This document shows positions 15,158-23,992 of a DNA stretch of 64,000 nucleotides, piece after piece. Under the pieces are notes generated by a model. It made no database searches. It was not told where the DNA came from and saw nothing but the letters and a program-made list of their open reading frames with translations. The DNA lies in NCBI GenBank assembly GCA_902574035.1, contig CACGMC010000001.1, positions 186,001 through 250,000 on the forward strand, given 5' to 3'. Within the stretch, counting starts at the first letter, position 1, and the number at the start of each line of letters is the position of its first letter. Source of the stretch: an uncultured Pelagibacteraceae bacterium (lineage in GTDB: Bacteria; Pseudomonadota; Alphaproteobacteria; Pelagibacterales; Pelagibacteraceae). The position numbers and the translations under genes are program-made.

Positions 15158-16180
15158 TTAATCTTTGTTCATTTCCCACAGATCTTTGGCATTAATATTT
15201 GGAGATAATCCAAACACTGAGTTTACGTTAGTGCAATGCAAAGCTAATGAGGGAATAGGAGAAAAACAGTTTTCTTTATCATAAATACTATGCAAAATAG
15301 TTTCATAAGGCTCGTGCTCAATTTCACCCATCTTTAACAGATCACTGTAATACTTATTGATCATTTTTTTACTAGTTAGAAATGTTAGCAGAGACTCTTT
15401 TACAGATCTCCAATGATTTTTTTGGCCAATTAAAACATTAGTAGATTGATTTTTTTGGTAAAGATAAGGGTAATCTACTGGAACTATAAATATTTCATCT
15501 TTCAAAATAGTAGAAAATTTCTCATAAGCGGATATCATTTCTGAAATACTTTCATCGTCATGGATGTAATCATCCTCTACGAAATAAACCAGGTCATCAA
15601 GATCTTTTGCTAGCTCAAAAGATTTGATTATACTTGCCATTGTTGATTTCATATTATTTTCAATTTGATAATTATTTCTTTTAATAATTTTTATTCTTTT
15701 TAAATACTCATTTAAATTTAGGTATATGATATTAAATTTTAATTTTGAATTTTTTAAAAGCCTTTCAATTATGGCCATGTCTTCTTTAGGGGAACCAGCA
15801 TCTATAATTGTTATATTAAAACTTATATTACTCTTTTCCTTTGATGCTTTTTTAATACTCTTTATTAATGAATTGATAGTTCTCATCGTATATTCTGATT
15901 TTGGTTGTTCGAATATTCTCTTTTTATTTTGAGAGACTAAATTCACTGAAGTACATGTTTTTAAAATAATATCAAAATTTTGAACTTTTCTTGTAATTTT
16001 TACTTCTCCTAAAGGCAATGTAATAGATTTTCTTCCGCTTATTGAAGGATTTTTAAGATTCTTAGATGTCACAAAAGACATATCAGCTTGATCAATAAGC
16101 TCGTAACCCAATAGTCTAGACAATTTTACAAAAAGTTTTTTAAAAATTCCTTTTTTTTTTGTGTTATTTAATTGTCTCAT
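15158..16180 (-). CDS. Glycosyltransferase-like protein (GT-A-type, uncertain)
   Basis: A 340-residue soluble protein. The middle part reads like a nucleotide-sugar transferase of GT-A fold: NITIIDAGSPKEDMAIIERL (about residues 125-145) and DLVYFVEDDYIHDDESISEM (about 195-215), where EDDY is a candidate DxD-type metal site. The C-terminus has LALHCTNVNSVFGLSP. The basic N-terminus (KKKGIFKKLFVKLSRLLG) could associate with the membrane. I recognise no closer family. The substrate is unknown. It stands alone between amtB and the rhodanese gene. Confidence 0.55.
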   Translation of the reverse strand: MRQLNNTKKKGIFKKLFVKLSRLLGYELIDQADMSFVTSKNLKNPSISGRKSITLPLGEVKITRKVQNFDIILKTCTSVNLVSQNKKRIFEQPKSEYTMRTINSLIKSIKKASKEKSNISFNITIIDAGSPKEDMAIIERLLKNSKLKFNIIYLNLNEYLKRIKIIKRNNYQIENNMKSTMASIIKSFELAKDLDDLVYFVEDDYIHDDESISEMISAYEKFSTILKDEIFIVPVDYPYLYQKNQSTNVLIGQKNHWRSVKESLLTFLTSKKMINKYYSDLLKMGEIEHEPYETILHSIYDKENCFSPIPSLALHCTNVNSVFGLSPNINAKDLWEMNKD

Positions 16181-16213
16181 TGCAATTTAATTATTATCTA
16201 ATATCTTACTATC

Positions 16214-16612
16214 ATGAATATAAAAACATCTAAAGAACTTGTTGATGAAGCCAACAAAGAAATAAAAGTTTTAAGCGCTGAAGAAGTTAAGTCTTCTTAT
16301 GAAAAAGGAGATATAACTTTAATAGATATAAGGGATATCAGAGAATTATGGAAAGAAGGTACTATTAAAAACTCAATTCATATTCCTCGAGGTATGTTGG
16401 AGTTTTGGTTAGATCCACAAAGTTCTTATTTTCAAGAAAAAAAAATTGGTGACATGAAAAATATCGTTTTGTTCTGTGCTTTAGGATTTAGATCGGCACT
16501 TGCCACAAAAGCCTTAAAAGAAATGGGCTTTAAAAATGTTGCAAATGCATCCGGAGGATTCGATGCGTTAAAAAACGTGGGTCTTGAAGTAGTAAATAAA
16601 GAGAGAAAATAA
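16214..16612 (+). CDS. Rhodanese-like domain protein
   Basis: Single rhodanese domain, 132 residues. The substrate loop centres on the persulfide-forming Cys88 in VLFCALGFRSALA, and ITLIDIRDIRELWKEGTI-NSIHIPRG (about residues 34-60) is the conserved entry block. It transfers sulfane sulfur or acts in redox. The acceptor is unknown. It converges on the HCCA-isomerase-like gene with no gap. Confidence 0.9.
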   Translation: MNIKTSKELVDEANKEIKVLSAEEVKSSYEKGDITLIDIRDIRELWKEGTIKNSIHIPRGMLEFWLDPQSSYFQEKKIGDMKNIVLFCALGFRSALATKALKEMGFKNVANASGGFDALKNVGLEVVNKERK

Positions 16613-17200
16613 TTATTTTACTGCCTCGGCAATGGCATATTGAAGTCTGTCTTGACCCCAAAAAATTTTATCTTTAACTATAAAAGTTGGAGCTCCGAAA
16701 ATTCCTTTTTTATATGCATCGTTAGTTTTGGATCTTAATTGATCTTTAATATTTTGACTTTGCACTCTTAAAAGAAAAGTTTTTGGATTTATGTCTATAT
16801 TCTTTAAAACTTTTTCTATTACAACTTCGTCGTTCATATTTAGACCATCACCCCACACTGCATTAAATATTTTGTCAATGTATAAGTCTTTAATACCGTC
16901 TTCTGCAGCAACAAATACACCTCTCATTAAATTTAAACTTTTTATTGGGAAATAAGAATTGAACTTAAAATTTATCTTATTTTTTTCAGCAACCATCTTA
17001 CAATCTCTAATCATAAATTTAGCTTTAGAAGGTATGAAAGCTGGAGCTTTAATTTCATGTAAGTTATGAAGTCCACCTAATAGAATAGGTTGGTAGTTTA
17101 TTTTAAACATATATTCTTTTTCAATTTTTTTTATTTTATTATGAGCAATGAATGCATACGGACTAATAAAATCAAAATAAAAATCAAAAGATTTATTCAT
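16613..17200 (-). CDS. 2-hydroxychromene-2-carboxylate isomerase / DsbA-family (kappa GST-like)
   Basis: A 195-residue thioredoxin-fold protein starting FDFYFDFISPYAFIAHNKI, the HCCA-isomerase signature in which Ser replaces the CxxC of DsbA and binds glutathione. FGAPTFIVKDKIFWGQDRL near the C-terminus is the family's closing block. Named for naphthalene catabolism, but in SAR11 it more likely does glutathione-dependent isomerisation of an unknown compound. It overlaps the ABA4-like gene by 8 bases and probably shares its transcript. Confidence 0.88.
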   Translation of the reverse strand: MNKSFDFYFDFISPYAFIAHNKIKKIEKEYMFKINYQPILLGGLHNLHEIKAPAFIPSKAKFMIRDCKMVAEKNKINFKFNSYFPIKSLNLMRGVFVAAEDGIKDLYIDKIFNAVWGDGLNMNDEVVIEKVLKNIDINPKTFLLRVQSQNIKDQLRSKTNDAYKKGIFGAPTFIVKDKIFWGQDRLQYAIAEAVK

Positions 17201-17663
17201 TTAATGAAACTTTTCTAGCAAAGAAAATTCTAATCACCCAATATACAAATATTCCAAGTGGGCCAGTAAAATAGGTTGTTATTAGTGACAAAGCAGTCAA
17301 AAACTTTGGAATCGAATATCTCATTGAATCTCTCGCGATCCATGCACCCACAAACAAACTGATTGAAAGAAAATGCAACCAAAAAATTAATAGGAAATTT
17401 TCGTCAGAAAAAATTGCGTAAAGATTTTCAATTCCTAAGTACAGTCCAAAACCATCTAAAAAATTATCATTTAAATAAATTTGATAAACGACAAATATAT
17501 AAGCAATACCAAGTATTAAAGGAATTATAACAGAATGTACTAAAAAACGTGTAAGTGTACTATTGGGTGAAAATAGTAATAGCAACCAAAAAGGTATTAC
17601 TCCCCAATTAGAGAAAAGAAATATGTTTTCTAAAGTTAAATATTCTTCAAAGTTATTTATCAT
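17193..17663 (-). CDS. ABA4-like (DUF4281) membrane protein
   Basis: A 156-residue protein with four hydrophobic segments and the ABA4 pattern: LFSNWGVIPFWLLLLFSP, then FWLHFLSISLFVGAWIARDSMR and TYFTGPLGIFVYWVI. The plant founder, ABA4, is required for neoxanthin (carotenoid) synthesis. In a SAR11-type cell a link to carotenoid or retinal chemistry is tempting, but nothing here proves it. First gene of a two-gene unit with the HCCA-isomerase-like gene. Confidence 0.8.
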   Translation of the reverse strand: MINNFEEYLTLENIFLFSNWGVIPFWLLLLFSPNSTLTRFLVHSVIIPLILGIAYIFVVYQIYLNDNFLDGFGLYLGIENLYAIFSDENFLLIFWLHFLSISLFVGAWIARDSMRYSIPKFLTALSLITTYFTGPLGIFVYWVIRIFFARKVSLNE

Positions 17664-17686
17664 TTAAAATAATATAGTATATTAGA

Positions 17687-18250
17687 ATGATGAATCCCAC
17701 ATCTAATAAAAAAGATTTTGATGAGCTAAGCACAGCTTTAAAGGATATGGCTTACTCATATATTGAAAAATATAGTCCATCTAAACAACAGTTAAAAGTC
17801 TATTTAATGAAAAAAGTTTTAATTAAATTTAAAACCACAAAATCAAAAAAAGAAATTTCAGAGTTAATTGATAATGTTTTGATTAGTTTAGAACAAAATA
17901 AATTTTTAAATGACGAATTGTATTCAGATTCAAAATCAAGAACTTTATTAAGAAGAGGCTACTCACTAAATAAGATTAATCAATCTCTTAGGATGAAAGG
18001 AATAGATCAAAAATTTATTAAACAAAGTATAGAAAAAATTAAGAATAAAGAAATAGAGCCAGATTTCGTATCTGCTCTAAAGCTATGCAAAAGAAGACGC
18101 ATTGGAGCTATAAGACCAAATGCAAATAGAGAGTTATTTTATAAAAAGGATATGGGTGTTCTAGCTAGAGCAGGATTTGATTATGACCTATCTAAAAGGG
18201 TTTTAAATTTAGAGCAAGAAGAGTTTCAAAAATTAATCAAAATTGTTTGA
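17687..18250 (+). CDS. recX: RecX family regulatory protein
   Basis: Modulator of RecA filament activity. The 187-residue, highly basic and helical sequence has the three-helix RecX repeats: MAYSYIEKYSPSKQQLKVYLMKK, LISLEQNKFLNDELYSDSKSRTLLRRGYS and INQSLRMKGIDQKFIKQSIEKI. The alphaproteobacterial C-terminal part (KLCKRRRIGAIRP, LARAGFDYDLSKRVL) is present. Two adjacent ATG codons (17687, 17690) could start it. No recA is next to it. Confidence 0.85.
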   Translation: MMNPTSNKKDFDELSTALKDMAYSYIEKYSPSKQQLKVYLMKKVLIKFKTTKSKKEISELIDNVLISLEQNKFLNDELYSDSKSRTLLRRGYSLNKINQSLRMKGIDQKFIKQSIEKIKNKEIEPDFVSALKLCKRRRIGAIRPNANRELFYKKDMGVLARAGFDYDLSKRVLNLEQEEFQKLIKIV

Positions 18251-18367
18251 TTTTTCGTCTTCTACCAGTTGATCAATTTTTCTCTTTAAAGCATTTCTTA
18301 CAAGAACAAAAACTATTAAACCAAAAATAGCAACTGAAATAACTATAATTAAAATTGTTTTAATCAT
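18233..18367 (-). CDS. Small single-span membrane protein, 44 residues
   Basis: Starts at the ATG at 18365-18367, overlapping the end of cysQ by 8 bases, and ends at TAA 18233-18235, overlapping the 3' end of recX by 18 bases. Residues 4-23 are one hydrophobic helix (ILIIVISVAIFGLIVFVLV), followed by a basic then acidic tail. No family recognised. It fills the gap between convergent cysQ and recX, and coupling to cysQ supports it. Confidence 0.5.
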   Translation of the reverse strand: MIKTILIIVISVAIFGLIVFVLVRNALKRKIDQLVEDEKSNNFD

Positions 18368-19136
18368 TTAAATTTTTTGACCTAAGCATTAATAAACTTG
18401 GATTTCTATAATCTTCTTTTCCATACAAAAAAGGCTGATTATCTAAAGTAGTTATAATTGCTCCTGCATTTTCAGCAACAGCATGACCTGCAGCATAATC
18501 CCACTCATTAGCTCTTTCTTTTGCTGCGTAAATATCAAAAGTACCATCTGCAATAAGACAAAACTTATATGAGCTAGCGACTTTTGCTATTGAAGAAACG
18601 TTATACTCATTTAATTTTTTCATTATTAACTCTGGTGGTTTGCTCATACTAGAAACTGCAATAATATTATTTCTATTATTTTTCTTTTTACAATCTATTT
18701 TTTTATCATCACCATTTTGTCTTATAAAACTTTGACCTAAAGCGTAGGAGTAAAACAACTGTTTTTTTTTAGGGACACCTACCAAGCCTATAATAGGTTT
18801 TTTATCAACTACTAATGCTGCATTTAAAGTGTATTCATCTTTTCCAGAAATATATTCTTTAGTTCCATCGATTGGGTCAATTAACCAAAAAACAGTATTT
18901 TTATTTTTTTCTTTTATATTAACAGTTTCCTCTGAAATAATAGGAATGTCCGGTGTAAGTTGCTTAATCTTTTTACTGATTATCTCGTTAACTTTTAAAT
19001 CTCCATTACTAACTGGTGATCCATCTTCTTTAATTTCAATCTTTAATCCTTTGTTATACAAATCTATCGACTTTTGGCCAGCTTCTTCAAAAATAGGAAT
19101 TAATTCTTCAGCAATCTTCTTATAATCAATTTTCAT
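18360..19136 (-). CDS. cysQ: 3'(2'),5'-bisphosphate nucleotidase CysQ
   Basis: Mg2+-dependent phosphatase of the IMPase superfamily that removes PAP from sulfur metabolism. At 258 residues it shows the CysQ blocks: GSPVSNGDLKVNEII (about residues 39-53), PIISEE (65-70), WLIDPIDGTKEYISGKDEYT (84-103), and C-terminal EWDYAAGHAVAENAGA. The DGTKEYI form favours CysQ over inositol monophosphatase. It overlaps DUF3553 upstream by 11 bases and a small membrane gene downstream by 8. Confidence 0.92.
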   Translation of the reverse strand: MKIDYKKIAEELIPIFEEAGQKSIDLYNKGLKIEIKEDGSPVSNGDLKVNEIISKKIKQLTPDIPIISEETVNIKEKNKNTVFWLIDPIDGTKEYISGKDEYTLNAALVVDKKPIIGLVGVPKKKQLFYSYALGQSFIRQNGDDKKIDCKKKNNRNNIIAVSSMSKPPELIMKKLNEYNVSSIAKVASSYKFCLIADGTFDIYAAKERANEWDYAAGHAVAENAGAIITTLDNQPFLYGKEDYRNPSLLMLRSKNLND

Positions 19137-19305
19137 TTATATTTACCTTTTCTAAAATTATGTGATTTACATCTATAACTTGTTTACCGCTATTCTGGAA
19201 ATTAACTGTTATTTTATTTTTTATAATAGATTGTATTTGCCCTGTACCCCATTCTTTATTCCTAGGGTTTATAACGAAATCGCCTGGCTCAAGATCAAAT
19301 TGCAT
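19126..19305 (-). CDS. DUF3553 family protein, 59 residues
   Basis: ATG at 19303-19305, TGA at 19126-19128. The sequence LEPGDFVINPRNKEWGTGQIQSI followed by KITVNFQNSGKQVIDVNHI is the DUF3553 pattern, a small beta-barrel like the C-terminal domain of UvrD/Rep-type helicases. Family members are common in alphaproteobacteria. The function is unproven, and nucleic-acid or helicase contact is only suggested. It overlaps cysQ by 11 bases and is divergent from mnmA (37 bp). Confidence 0.88.
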   Translation of the reverse strand: MQFDLEPGDFVINPRNKEWGTGQIQSIIKNKITVNFQNSGKQVIDVNHIILEKVNINEN

Positions 19306-19342
19306 TATGGAAATTAAATAATATATATAATATATACTTTAT

Positions 19343-20473
19343 ATGATCAACTCACTAGGAATAAATAAACCGAAAAAAAAAACAAAAGTGGTTGTAGCTA
19401 TGTCTGGAGGCGTAGACTCGTCTGTAGTAGCGGGTTTAATGAAAGAAGAGGGATATGACGTTACAGGAATTACTTTAAAATTATACGATGACGCTAAGCA
19501 ATCCAAAGAAGGAAGACAATGTTGTGCTGGACAGGACATTTTGGACGCCAAAAGAGTCTCTGAGCAACTAAACATAAATCATGAAATCTTATATTATCAA
19601 AAAAAATTTAAGCAAGAAGTCATAGATAATTTTATAGAGAGCTATTCTTTAGGAGAAACTCCTATACCTTGCGTTCAATGTAACCAAACAGTTAAATTTA
19701 GAGATTTGTTCAAATATTCAAAAGACCTTAAAGCAGACGCATTAATAACAGGTCATTATATTAAGAGAATTCAAATAAATGGAAAAAGCTCTATGTATAG
19801 AGCAAAGGATTTTTCTAGAGATCAAAGCTATTTTTTATTTAGCACAACGCAAGATCAACTTGATTATTTAAGATTTCCTTTAGGAGACATTGAAAAAATG
19901 GAGACAAGAAAGATAGCAAAAAAACTCAATCTTAATGTGGCCGAAAAACCTGATAGCCAAGACATTTGTTTTGTCCCCAACGGCGACTATAGCTCAGTAA
20001 TAAAAAAATTTAGACCAGAGTCTTTCAACTCTGGAAAGATCATAGACATCAAAGGTAAAGTAATAGGACAACATGACGGAATAATTAATTACACTATTGG
20101 ACAAAGAAGGGGAATTAAAATCGCTGATAAAGATCCACTTTATGTAATAAAAATTGACAACAACAATAATACTATTGTTGTTGGCCCAAAGGAGGCCTTA
20201 AAAATAAATAAAATAATTTTGAGAGAATTAAATATTTTAGGAAGTAAGAACGAATTAGAAAAAGAAATTAAAATTAAAGTTAGATCTACTGGAAAATTAC
20301 TCAGAGCCAAAGTAAAAATTAATTCTAATAAAGCTGAGGTAAATATTTTAGATGGTGAAAGCGGCATTTCACCTGGCCAAGCTTGTGTATTCTATTTAAA
20401 TAATGAGACTGGGGATAAAGTTTTAGGTGGGGGATGGATCGACAAGACATTTAATAAAAATTTATCCACTTAA
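19343..20473 (+). CDS. mnmA: tRNA-specific 2-thiouridylase MnmA
   Basis: Thiolates U34 of Lys, Glu and Gln tRNAs. The 376-residue sequence has the P-loop [10 protein letters not shown] (residues 19-28), the catalytic pair of cysteines, Cys110 in PIPCVQCN and the second in [11 protein letters not shown] (about residue 213), and the C-terminal GQRRGI and SPGQACVFY blocks. It uses sulfur relayed from a cysteine desulfurase. The 3' end is followed by two near-consensus DnaA-box sequences and then a candidate structured RNA. Confidence 0.96.
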   Translation: MINSLGINKPKKKTKVVVAMSGGVDSSVVAGLMKEEGYDVTGITLKLYDDAKQSKEGRQCCAGQDILDAKRVSEQLNINHEILYYQKKFKQEVIDNFIESYSLGETPIPCVQCNQTVKFRDLFKYSKDLKADALITGHYIKRIQINGKSSMYRAKDFSRDQSYFLFSTTQDQLDYLRFPLGDIEKMETRKIAKKLNLNVAEKPDSQDICFVPNGDYSSVIKKFRPESFNSGKIIDIKGKVIGQHDGIINYTIGQRRGIKIADKDPLYVIKIDNNNNTIVVGPKEALKINKIILRELNILGSKNELEKEIKIKVRSTGKLLRAKVKINSNKAEVNILDGESGISPGQACVFYLNNETGDKVLGGGWIDKTFNKNLST

Positions 20474-20542
20474 TCCACAAGCAAATTTAAGTCAACTAAT
20501 AAGTGATACATATTTTTCTTAAATATGATTTAATGAAATTAA

Positions 20543-20713
20543 TTAAGAGGCAACTCTTAACTGGCCAATTAAGGAAAAACCGAGAGGTTCAAGCTTAAAG
20601 GGCAGAAAGGTCAACTGAGTAGCGCTAAAATGGTTGATCGGGTGGGTTCGGCGGTAGCGCCTACAACGACGAACCAAAACTACTAAATTTCTGGGCGAAA
20701 GCCTAGAAATTTA
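20543..20713 (+). ncRNA. Candidate structured RNA with three GNRA hairpins
   Basis: A G+C-rich patch in an AT-rich gap. Stems I can draw: 20543-20560, 7 bp with GCAA loop; 20578-20589, 4 bp with GAGA loop; 20609-20639, 7 bp (one G-U); 20645-20675, 6 bp enclosing a smaller hairpin; 20684-20713, 13 bp (one G-U) with GAAA loop. A TATGAT box at 20524-20529 could be its -10. It lacks the marks of RNase P RNA, SRP RNA, tmRNA or tRNA that I know. The strand is inferred from the box and from the GNRA loops, and is not certain. The last stem overlaps the stop of the next gene by 3 bases. Confidence 0.55.
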
Positions 20714-21415
20714 CGTGGTTCTTCTCCAGAAATAAAACGTCAATAAATAAAAAGTTATTACGCCTACGAAATAGTTCCATTCAAGAGCATGCTTAAAATG
20801 TGTGTTGCCTTTAGTAACTAAAATAGGAAGACTGGCAAAAGCCACAACAACTAAAATTGAAACTAATATCATTTTAATTACTAGAATTTTTTTATTTGTG
20901 ATATCGGAAATTTTTGATTTTATATTAAATAAATAATAAACCAGCATACCTTGAGCAATCAATTCAAAAATAATAAATAATAGCAAAACTACTCTCCTAA
21001 ATAACTTATAAATTTGGATATCAAATTTAACTCCCAAAAAAATTGAATGAATAATTAAAAATATTGCTGACAGTATCCCAAATATACGAAATTTATATTT
21101 AAAATTTTCTGTATTTCTTATTTTACAAATTAAATTATTATTATTATTCCAATAGTAGAATAAAAGAATTCCAGTAATAATCATTGAAGGTTTAAAAATT
21201 AAATATTGAGGAAAAGTTCTAGAGGCTCTGCTTATAGAAAGACTTCCATCCAAATAAGGAATTGAAAAACCTGACCTTCCTATTTGATTAACAGTAAAAA
21301 TAGTTCCCTCTAAAAGATTGGGATTGACAGATATAAAAAGACAAAGGTTAATGGCAATTAAAGGTAGGAAAAAAATCCATAAACTTAGTCTACGGATTTG
21401 TGTTATTTCTTTCAT
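20711..21415 (-). CDS. Polytopic membrane protein of unknown family
   Basis: A 234-residue protein with six or so hydrophobic segments (near residues 11-30, 72-88, 108-126, 143-164, 182-202 and 214-229). Between the first two is a probably extracytoplasmic loop with GSLSISRASRTFPQYLIFKP, which faintly recalls Frag1/DRAM-type proteins, but I would not assign it. It ends just at the candidate RNA on the opposite strand and lies downstream of the 27-residue basic peptide gene. Confidence 0.6.
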   Translation of the reverse strand: MKEITQIRRLSLWIFFLPLIAINLCLFISVNPNLLEGTIFTVNQIGRSGFSIPYLDGSLSISRASRTFPQYLIFKPSMIITGILLFYYWNNNNNLICKIRNTENFKYKFRIFGILSAIFLIIHSIFLGVKFDIQIYKLFRRVVLLLFIIFELIAQGMLVYYLFNIKSKISDITNKKILVIKMILVSILVVVAFASLPILVTKGNTHFKHALEWNYFVGVITFYLLTFYFWRRTT

Positions 21416-21425
21416 TTATAAAATC

Positions 21426-21509
21426 TTATTTACGTTTATTTCTTTTTCTTGCTCTTCTTTTTTTTGATCCTATTTTTCGTCTACCTCTATGTTTTTTAGG
21501 GTAACCCAT
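21426..21509 (-). CDS. 27-residue, extremely basic peptide (ribosomal-protein-like)
   Basis: ATG at 21507-21509, TAA at 21426-21428. Of 27 residues, 8 are Lys, 8 Arg and 1 His (sequence begins MGYPKKHRGRRKIG). On the minus strand an AAAGGAGGCAAAAAT leader gives one of the strongest Shine-Dalgarno sequences in the window, directly before the ATG. Size and charge resemble tiny ribosomal proteins such as bTHX or the COX24/AURKAIP1-type S22 group, but I cannot align it convincingly to either. It could also bind nucleic acid more generally. Confidence 0.7.
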   Translation of the reverse strand: MGYPKKHRGRRKIGSKKRRARKRNKRK

Positions 21510-21574
21510 ATTTTTGCCTCCTTTTTTATATCTTAATTAAATAAACTTATATAAAGTTCACTTATACTCTTTTT

Positions 21575-22765
21575 ATGAAAAAGTCTATAAACACATTTTT
21601 AAAACATCCCACTAAAGATAATGATAATAGATCTGCAAATCCACCTGTAACACGAGCTTCAACAATACTTTTTAATACAATGCAAGAGATGATTTCTCAT
21701 GAAAAAAAAATTAAATTTCACAAAAATATTACCCACTATTCTTATGGTCGATACGGCAGTACAACAACAATTGAATTAGAAAACATTATAAAAAAACTTG
21801 AGGCAGCTTATCACGTTTTTTTAACAGGCACGGGATTTGGAGGAATATCCTTAGCTTTAATGAGTTTGTGTAGGCCAGGAGATGAAATAATTGTTTCAGA
21901 CAATGTATACGGGCCGACGAAGGAAATTACAGAAGATCTCTTAAAACAATTTAACATTATCGCGAAGTTTTATAACCCAGAGAAATTTGAGGATTTACGA
22001 AATAAAATTTCAAAAAAAACTAAAATGATATTTGTAGAAAATCCAGGAAGTAATACTTTTGAATTCCAAGATTTAACTAAAATTGTCAGAATTGCAAAAA
22101 AGAAAAATATTGTTACTATGCTTGATAATACTTGGGGTACACCGCTATATTTAAAACCACTTAAAATTGGATTCGATATATCATTTTCATCCGCAACAAA
22201 ATATTTTTCCGGTCACTCAGATGCAATGGGTGGAACTTTAGCGGTAAATAAAAAAGTTTATAAAAAAATTATGTTTTTTTATAAATTATCTGGATATAGA
22301 ATGTCAGCTGACGAAGCTTATTTAATTATAAGAGGTCTTAGAACTTTAGATGTAAGGCTTAAACAACATTATGAAAATGCTATAAAAGTTATAGATTATT
22401 TAAAAAAACATAGAAAAGTAAAAGAGATTTTATTTCCTTACAAACCAAAATCTAAAAATTACAAACTTTGGAAAAAATATTATTCTGGTGCAACAAGCCT
22501 GTTTTCTATAGTTATTAAAAGTAGAAAAAAATCTTCAGTAATAAAATTTGTAAATTCACTTGAATTATTTGGAATTGGTTATAGTTGGGGCGGATTTGAA
22601 AGTTTGGCGATTTTACAAGATTTAAAAAAAAAAACTGAATACATAAAAGGGCGACATTTCTATCGTTTTGGTAAAGACGAACATATTGTACGATTGCATA
22701 TTGGTTTAGAAGAACCAAAGGAATTAATTGCTGATCTTAATAAAGCTCTAAAATTTGTAAAATAA
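21575..22765 (+). CDS. metC: Cystathionine beta-lyase-like PLP enzyme (MetC type)
   Basis: Cys/Met metabolism PLP-dependent enzyme, 396 residues. Blocks: HYSYGRYGSTTTIELE (about residues 50-65), LTGTGFGGISLALMSLCRPGDEI, MLDNTWGTPLYLKP, and the PLP-lysine segment SFSSATKYFSGHSDAMGG. The form TWGTPLY and the overall pattern favour cystathionine beta-lyase over gamma-synthase, but side activities are common. The next gene, an MFS carrier, starts directly after its stop. Confidence 0.88.
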   Translation: MKKSINTFLKHPTKDNDNRSANPPVTRASTILFNTMQEMISHEKKIKFHKNITHYSYGRYGSTTTIELENIIKKLEAAYHVFLTGTGFGGISLALMSLCRPGDEIIVSDNVYGPTKEITEDLLKQFNIIAKFYNPEKFEDLRNKISKKTKMIFVENPGSNTFEFQDLTKIVRIAKKKNIVTMLDNTWGTPLYLKPLKIGFDISFSSATKYFSGHSDAMGGTLAVNKKVYKKIMFFYKLSGYRMSADEAYLIIRGLRTLDVRLKQHYENAIKVIDYLKKHRKVKEILFPYKPKSKNYKLWKKYYSGATSLFSIVIKSRKKSSVIKFVNSLELFGIGYSWGGFESLAILQDLKKKTEYIKGRHFYRFGKDEHIVRLHIGLEEPKELIADLNKALKFVK

Positions 22766-23992
22766 ATGTCAGAAAAATTTATTAATAACAGATTAACTCT
22801 AATCGTTCTAATCTCAGCTTGCGTAGTGATAATGATTTCTATGGGTCTCAGACAGACCTTTGGACTTTTCTTTCAAGCTTTTGAGGAAGGATTAGGATGT
22901 ACGCGAACAGAATTTGGCCTAGCAATTGGTATTCAAATGATTTTTTGGGGAATGTTCTCTCCTTTGTTCGGGTTAGTTGCAGATAGATTTGGAGGAAATA
23001 AAGCAGTTTTTATTGGTTTTCTTATTTTTGGTGCTGGTATTTTTATGCTTTATTCAGGACCTAATACAGGAATTTATTTTCAAATAAGTTTAGGAGTTTT
23101 AATTGGTATAGCCCTTGGAGCTACAGCAATTAGTGTTCCAGTTTCAGAAGTAAGCAAACATTTTCCAAATGAGAAAAGAACAATCGCATCAGGAATGGTA
23201 ACTGCTGCGGCGTCCGTTGGTTATTTTATTGCACCTCTTTTTACAAAGTATTCTCTTGGTGAGTATGGTTGGGAAGAAACTCTTAGGTTTTTTCTTTACT
23301 TCATTTTATTAGGTTCAATAGTTTCAATTTTTATCTTCGCTCCACAAAAACTAATCGAGCAAAGAAAAATAATTGTAAAAGATCAAACTTTTTTAGAAGC
23401 ATTTAGAGAAGCTTTCTCTCATAAAGGCTATATATTGCTTAATGCTGGTTTTTTTGTTTGTGGCTTTCAAATAACACTAATTGCAACACATATACCTGGA
23501 TATATGCAAGAAAGAGGAATGGGCGGATGGTCAGCTACTATAATTTTAGCACTCATTGGCTTATTTAACATTATTGGTACTCTTGGAATGGGTTATCTTG
23601 GCACAAAATATAGAAAAAAAAATCTTCTTTGTCTTCTTTACGCTCTTAGAGCTTTATCAATTGCAATTTTTATTATTTCGCCACCATCTTTGATGATGTC
23701 AATCGTATTTGGTATTAGCTTTGGTTTATTGTGGTTATCTACAGTGCCACCTACAAATGGTATAGTAGCACAAATATTTGGCACCAAATATCTCAGCTCT
23801 TTATTCGGAATTGTTTTTTTAAGTCACCAAGTAGGAGCGTTTATAGGAGCTTATTTAGGAGGTTATTTTTACGATGTATTTGGTTCCTATGATTATGCTT
23901 TTTATATCGCAATAGCTCTTTCAATATTTGCAACTATTGTTCATTACCCAATTGATGAAAGACCTCTTTTAAAAAATAGTCAATCTGTTTAA
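22766..23992 (+). CDS. MFS transporter (monocarboxylate/oxalate-formate type)
   Basis: A 408-residue carrier with twelve hydrophobic segments. The start GLRQTFGLFFQAFEEGLGCTRTEFGLAIG and the loop GLVADRFGGNKAV (an A-type MFS motif) match the OxlT/monocarboxylate-porter branch. The C-terminal half has GTKYLSSLFGIVFLSHQVGAFIGAYLGG. The substrate is probably an organic anion. ATG follows the metC-like stop with no spacing, so the two are one operon. It overlaps the convergent TauE gene by 4 bases. Confidence 0.85.
   Translation: MSEKFINNRLTLIVLISACVVIMISMGLRQTFGLFFQAFEEGLGCTRTEFGLAIGIQMIFWGMFSPLFGLVADRFGGNKAVFIGFLIFGAGIFMLYSGPNTGIYFQISLGVLIGIALGATAISVPVSEVSKHFPNEKRTIASGMVTAAASVGYFIAPLFTKYSLGEYGWEETLRFFLYFILLGSIVSIFIFAPQKLIEQRKIIVKDQTFLEAFREAFSHKGYILLNAGFFVCGFQITLIATHIPGYMQERGMGGWSATIILALIGLFNIIGTLGMGYLGTKYRKKNLLCLLYALRALSIAIFIISPPSLMMSIVFGISFGLLWLSTVPPTNGIVAQIFGTKYLSSLFGIVFLSHQVGAFIGAYLGGYFYDVFGSYDYAFYIAIALSIFATIVHYPIDERPLLKNSQSV

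Noticed and set aside
20543-20713. tmRNA, RNase P RNA or SRP RNA at the structured gap
   Set aside because: No tag-peptide frame, no RNase P conserved core segments, and no SRP GGAAGG/AGCAGC loop. Left as an unassigned structured RNA.
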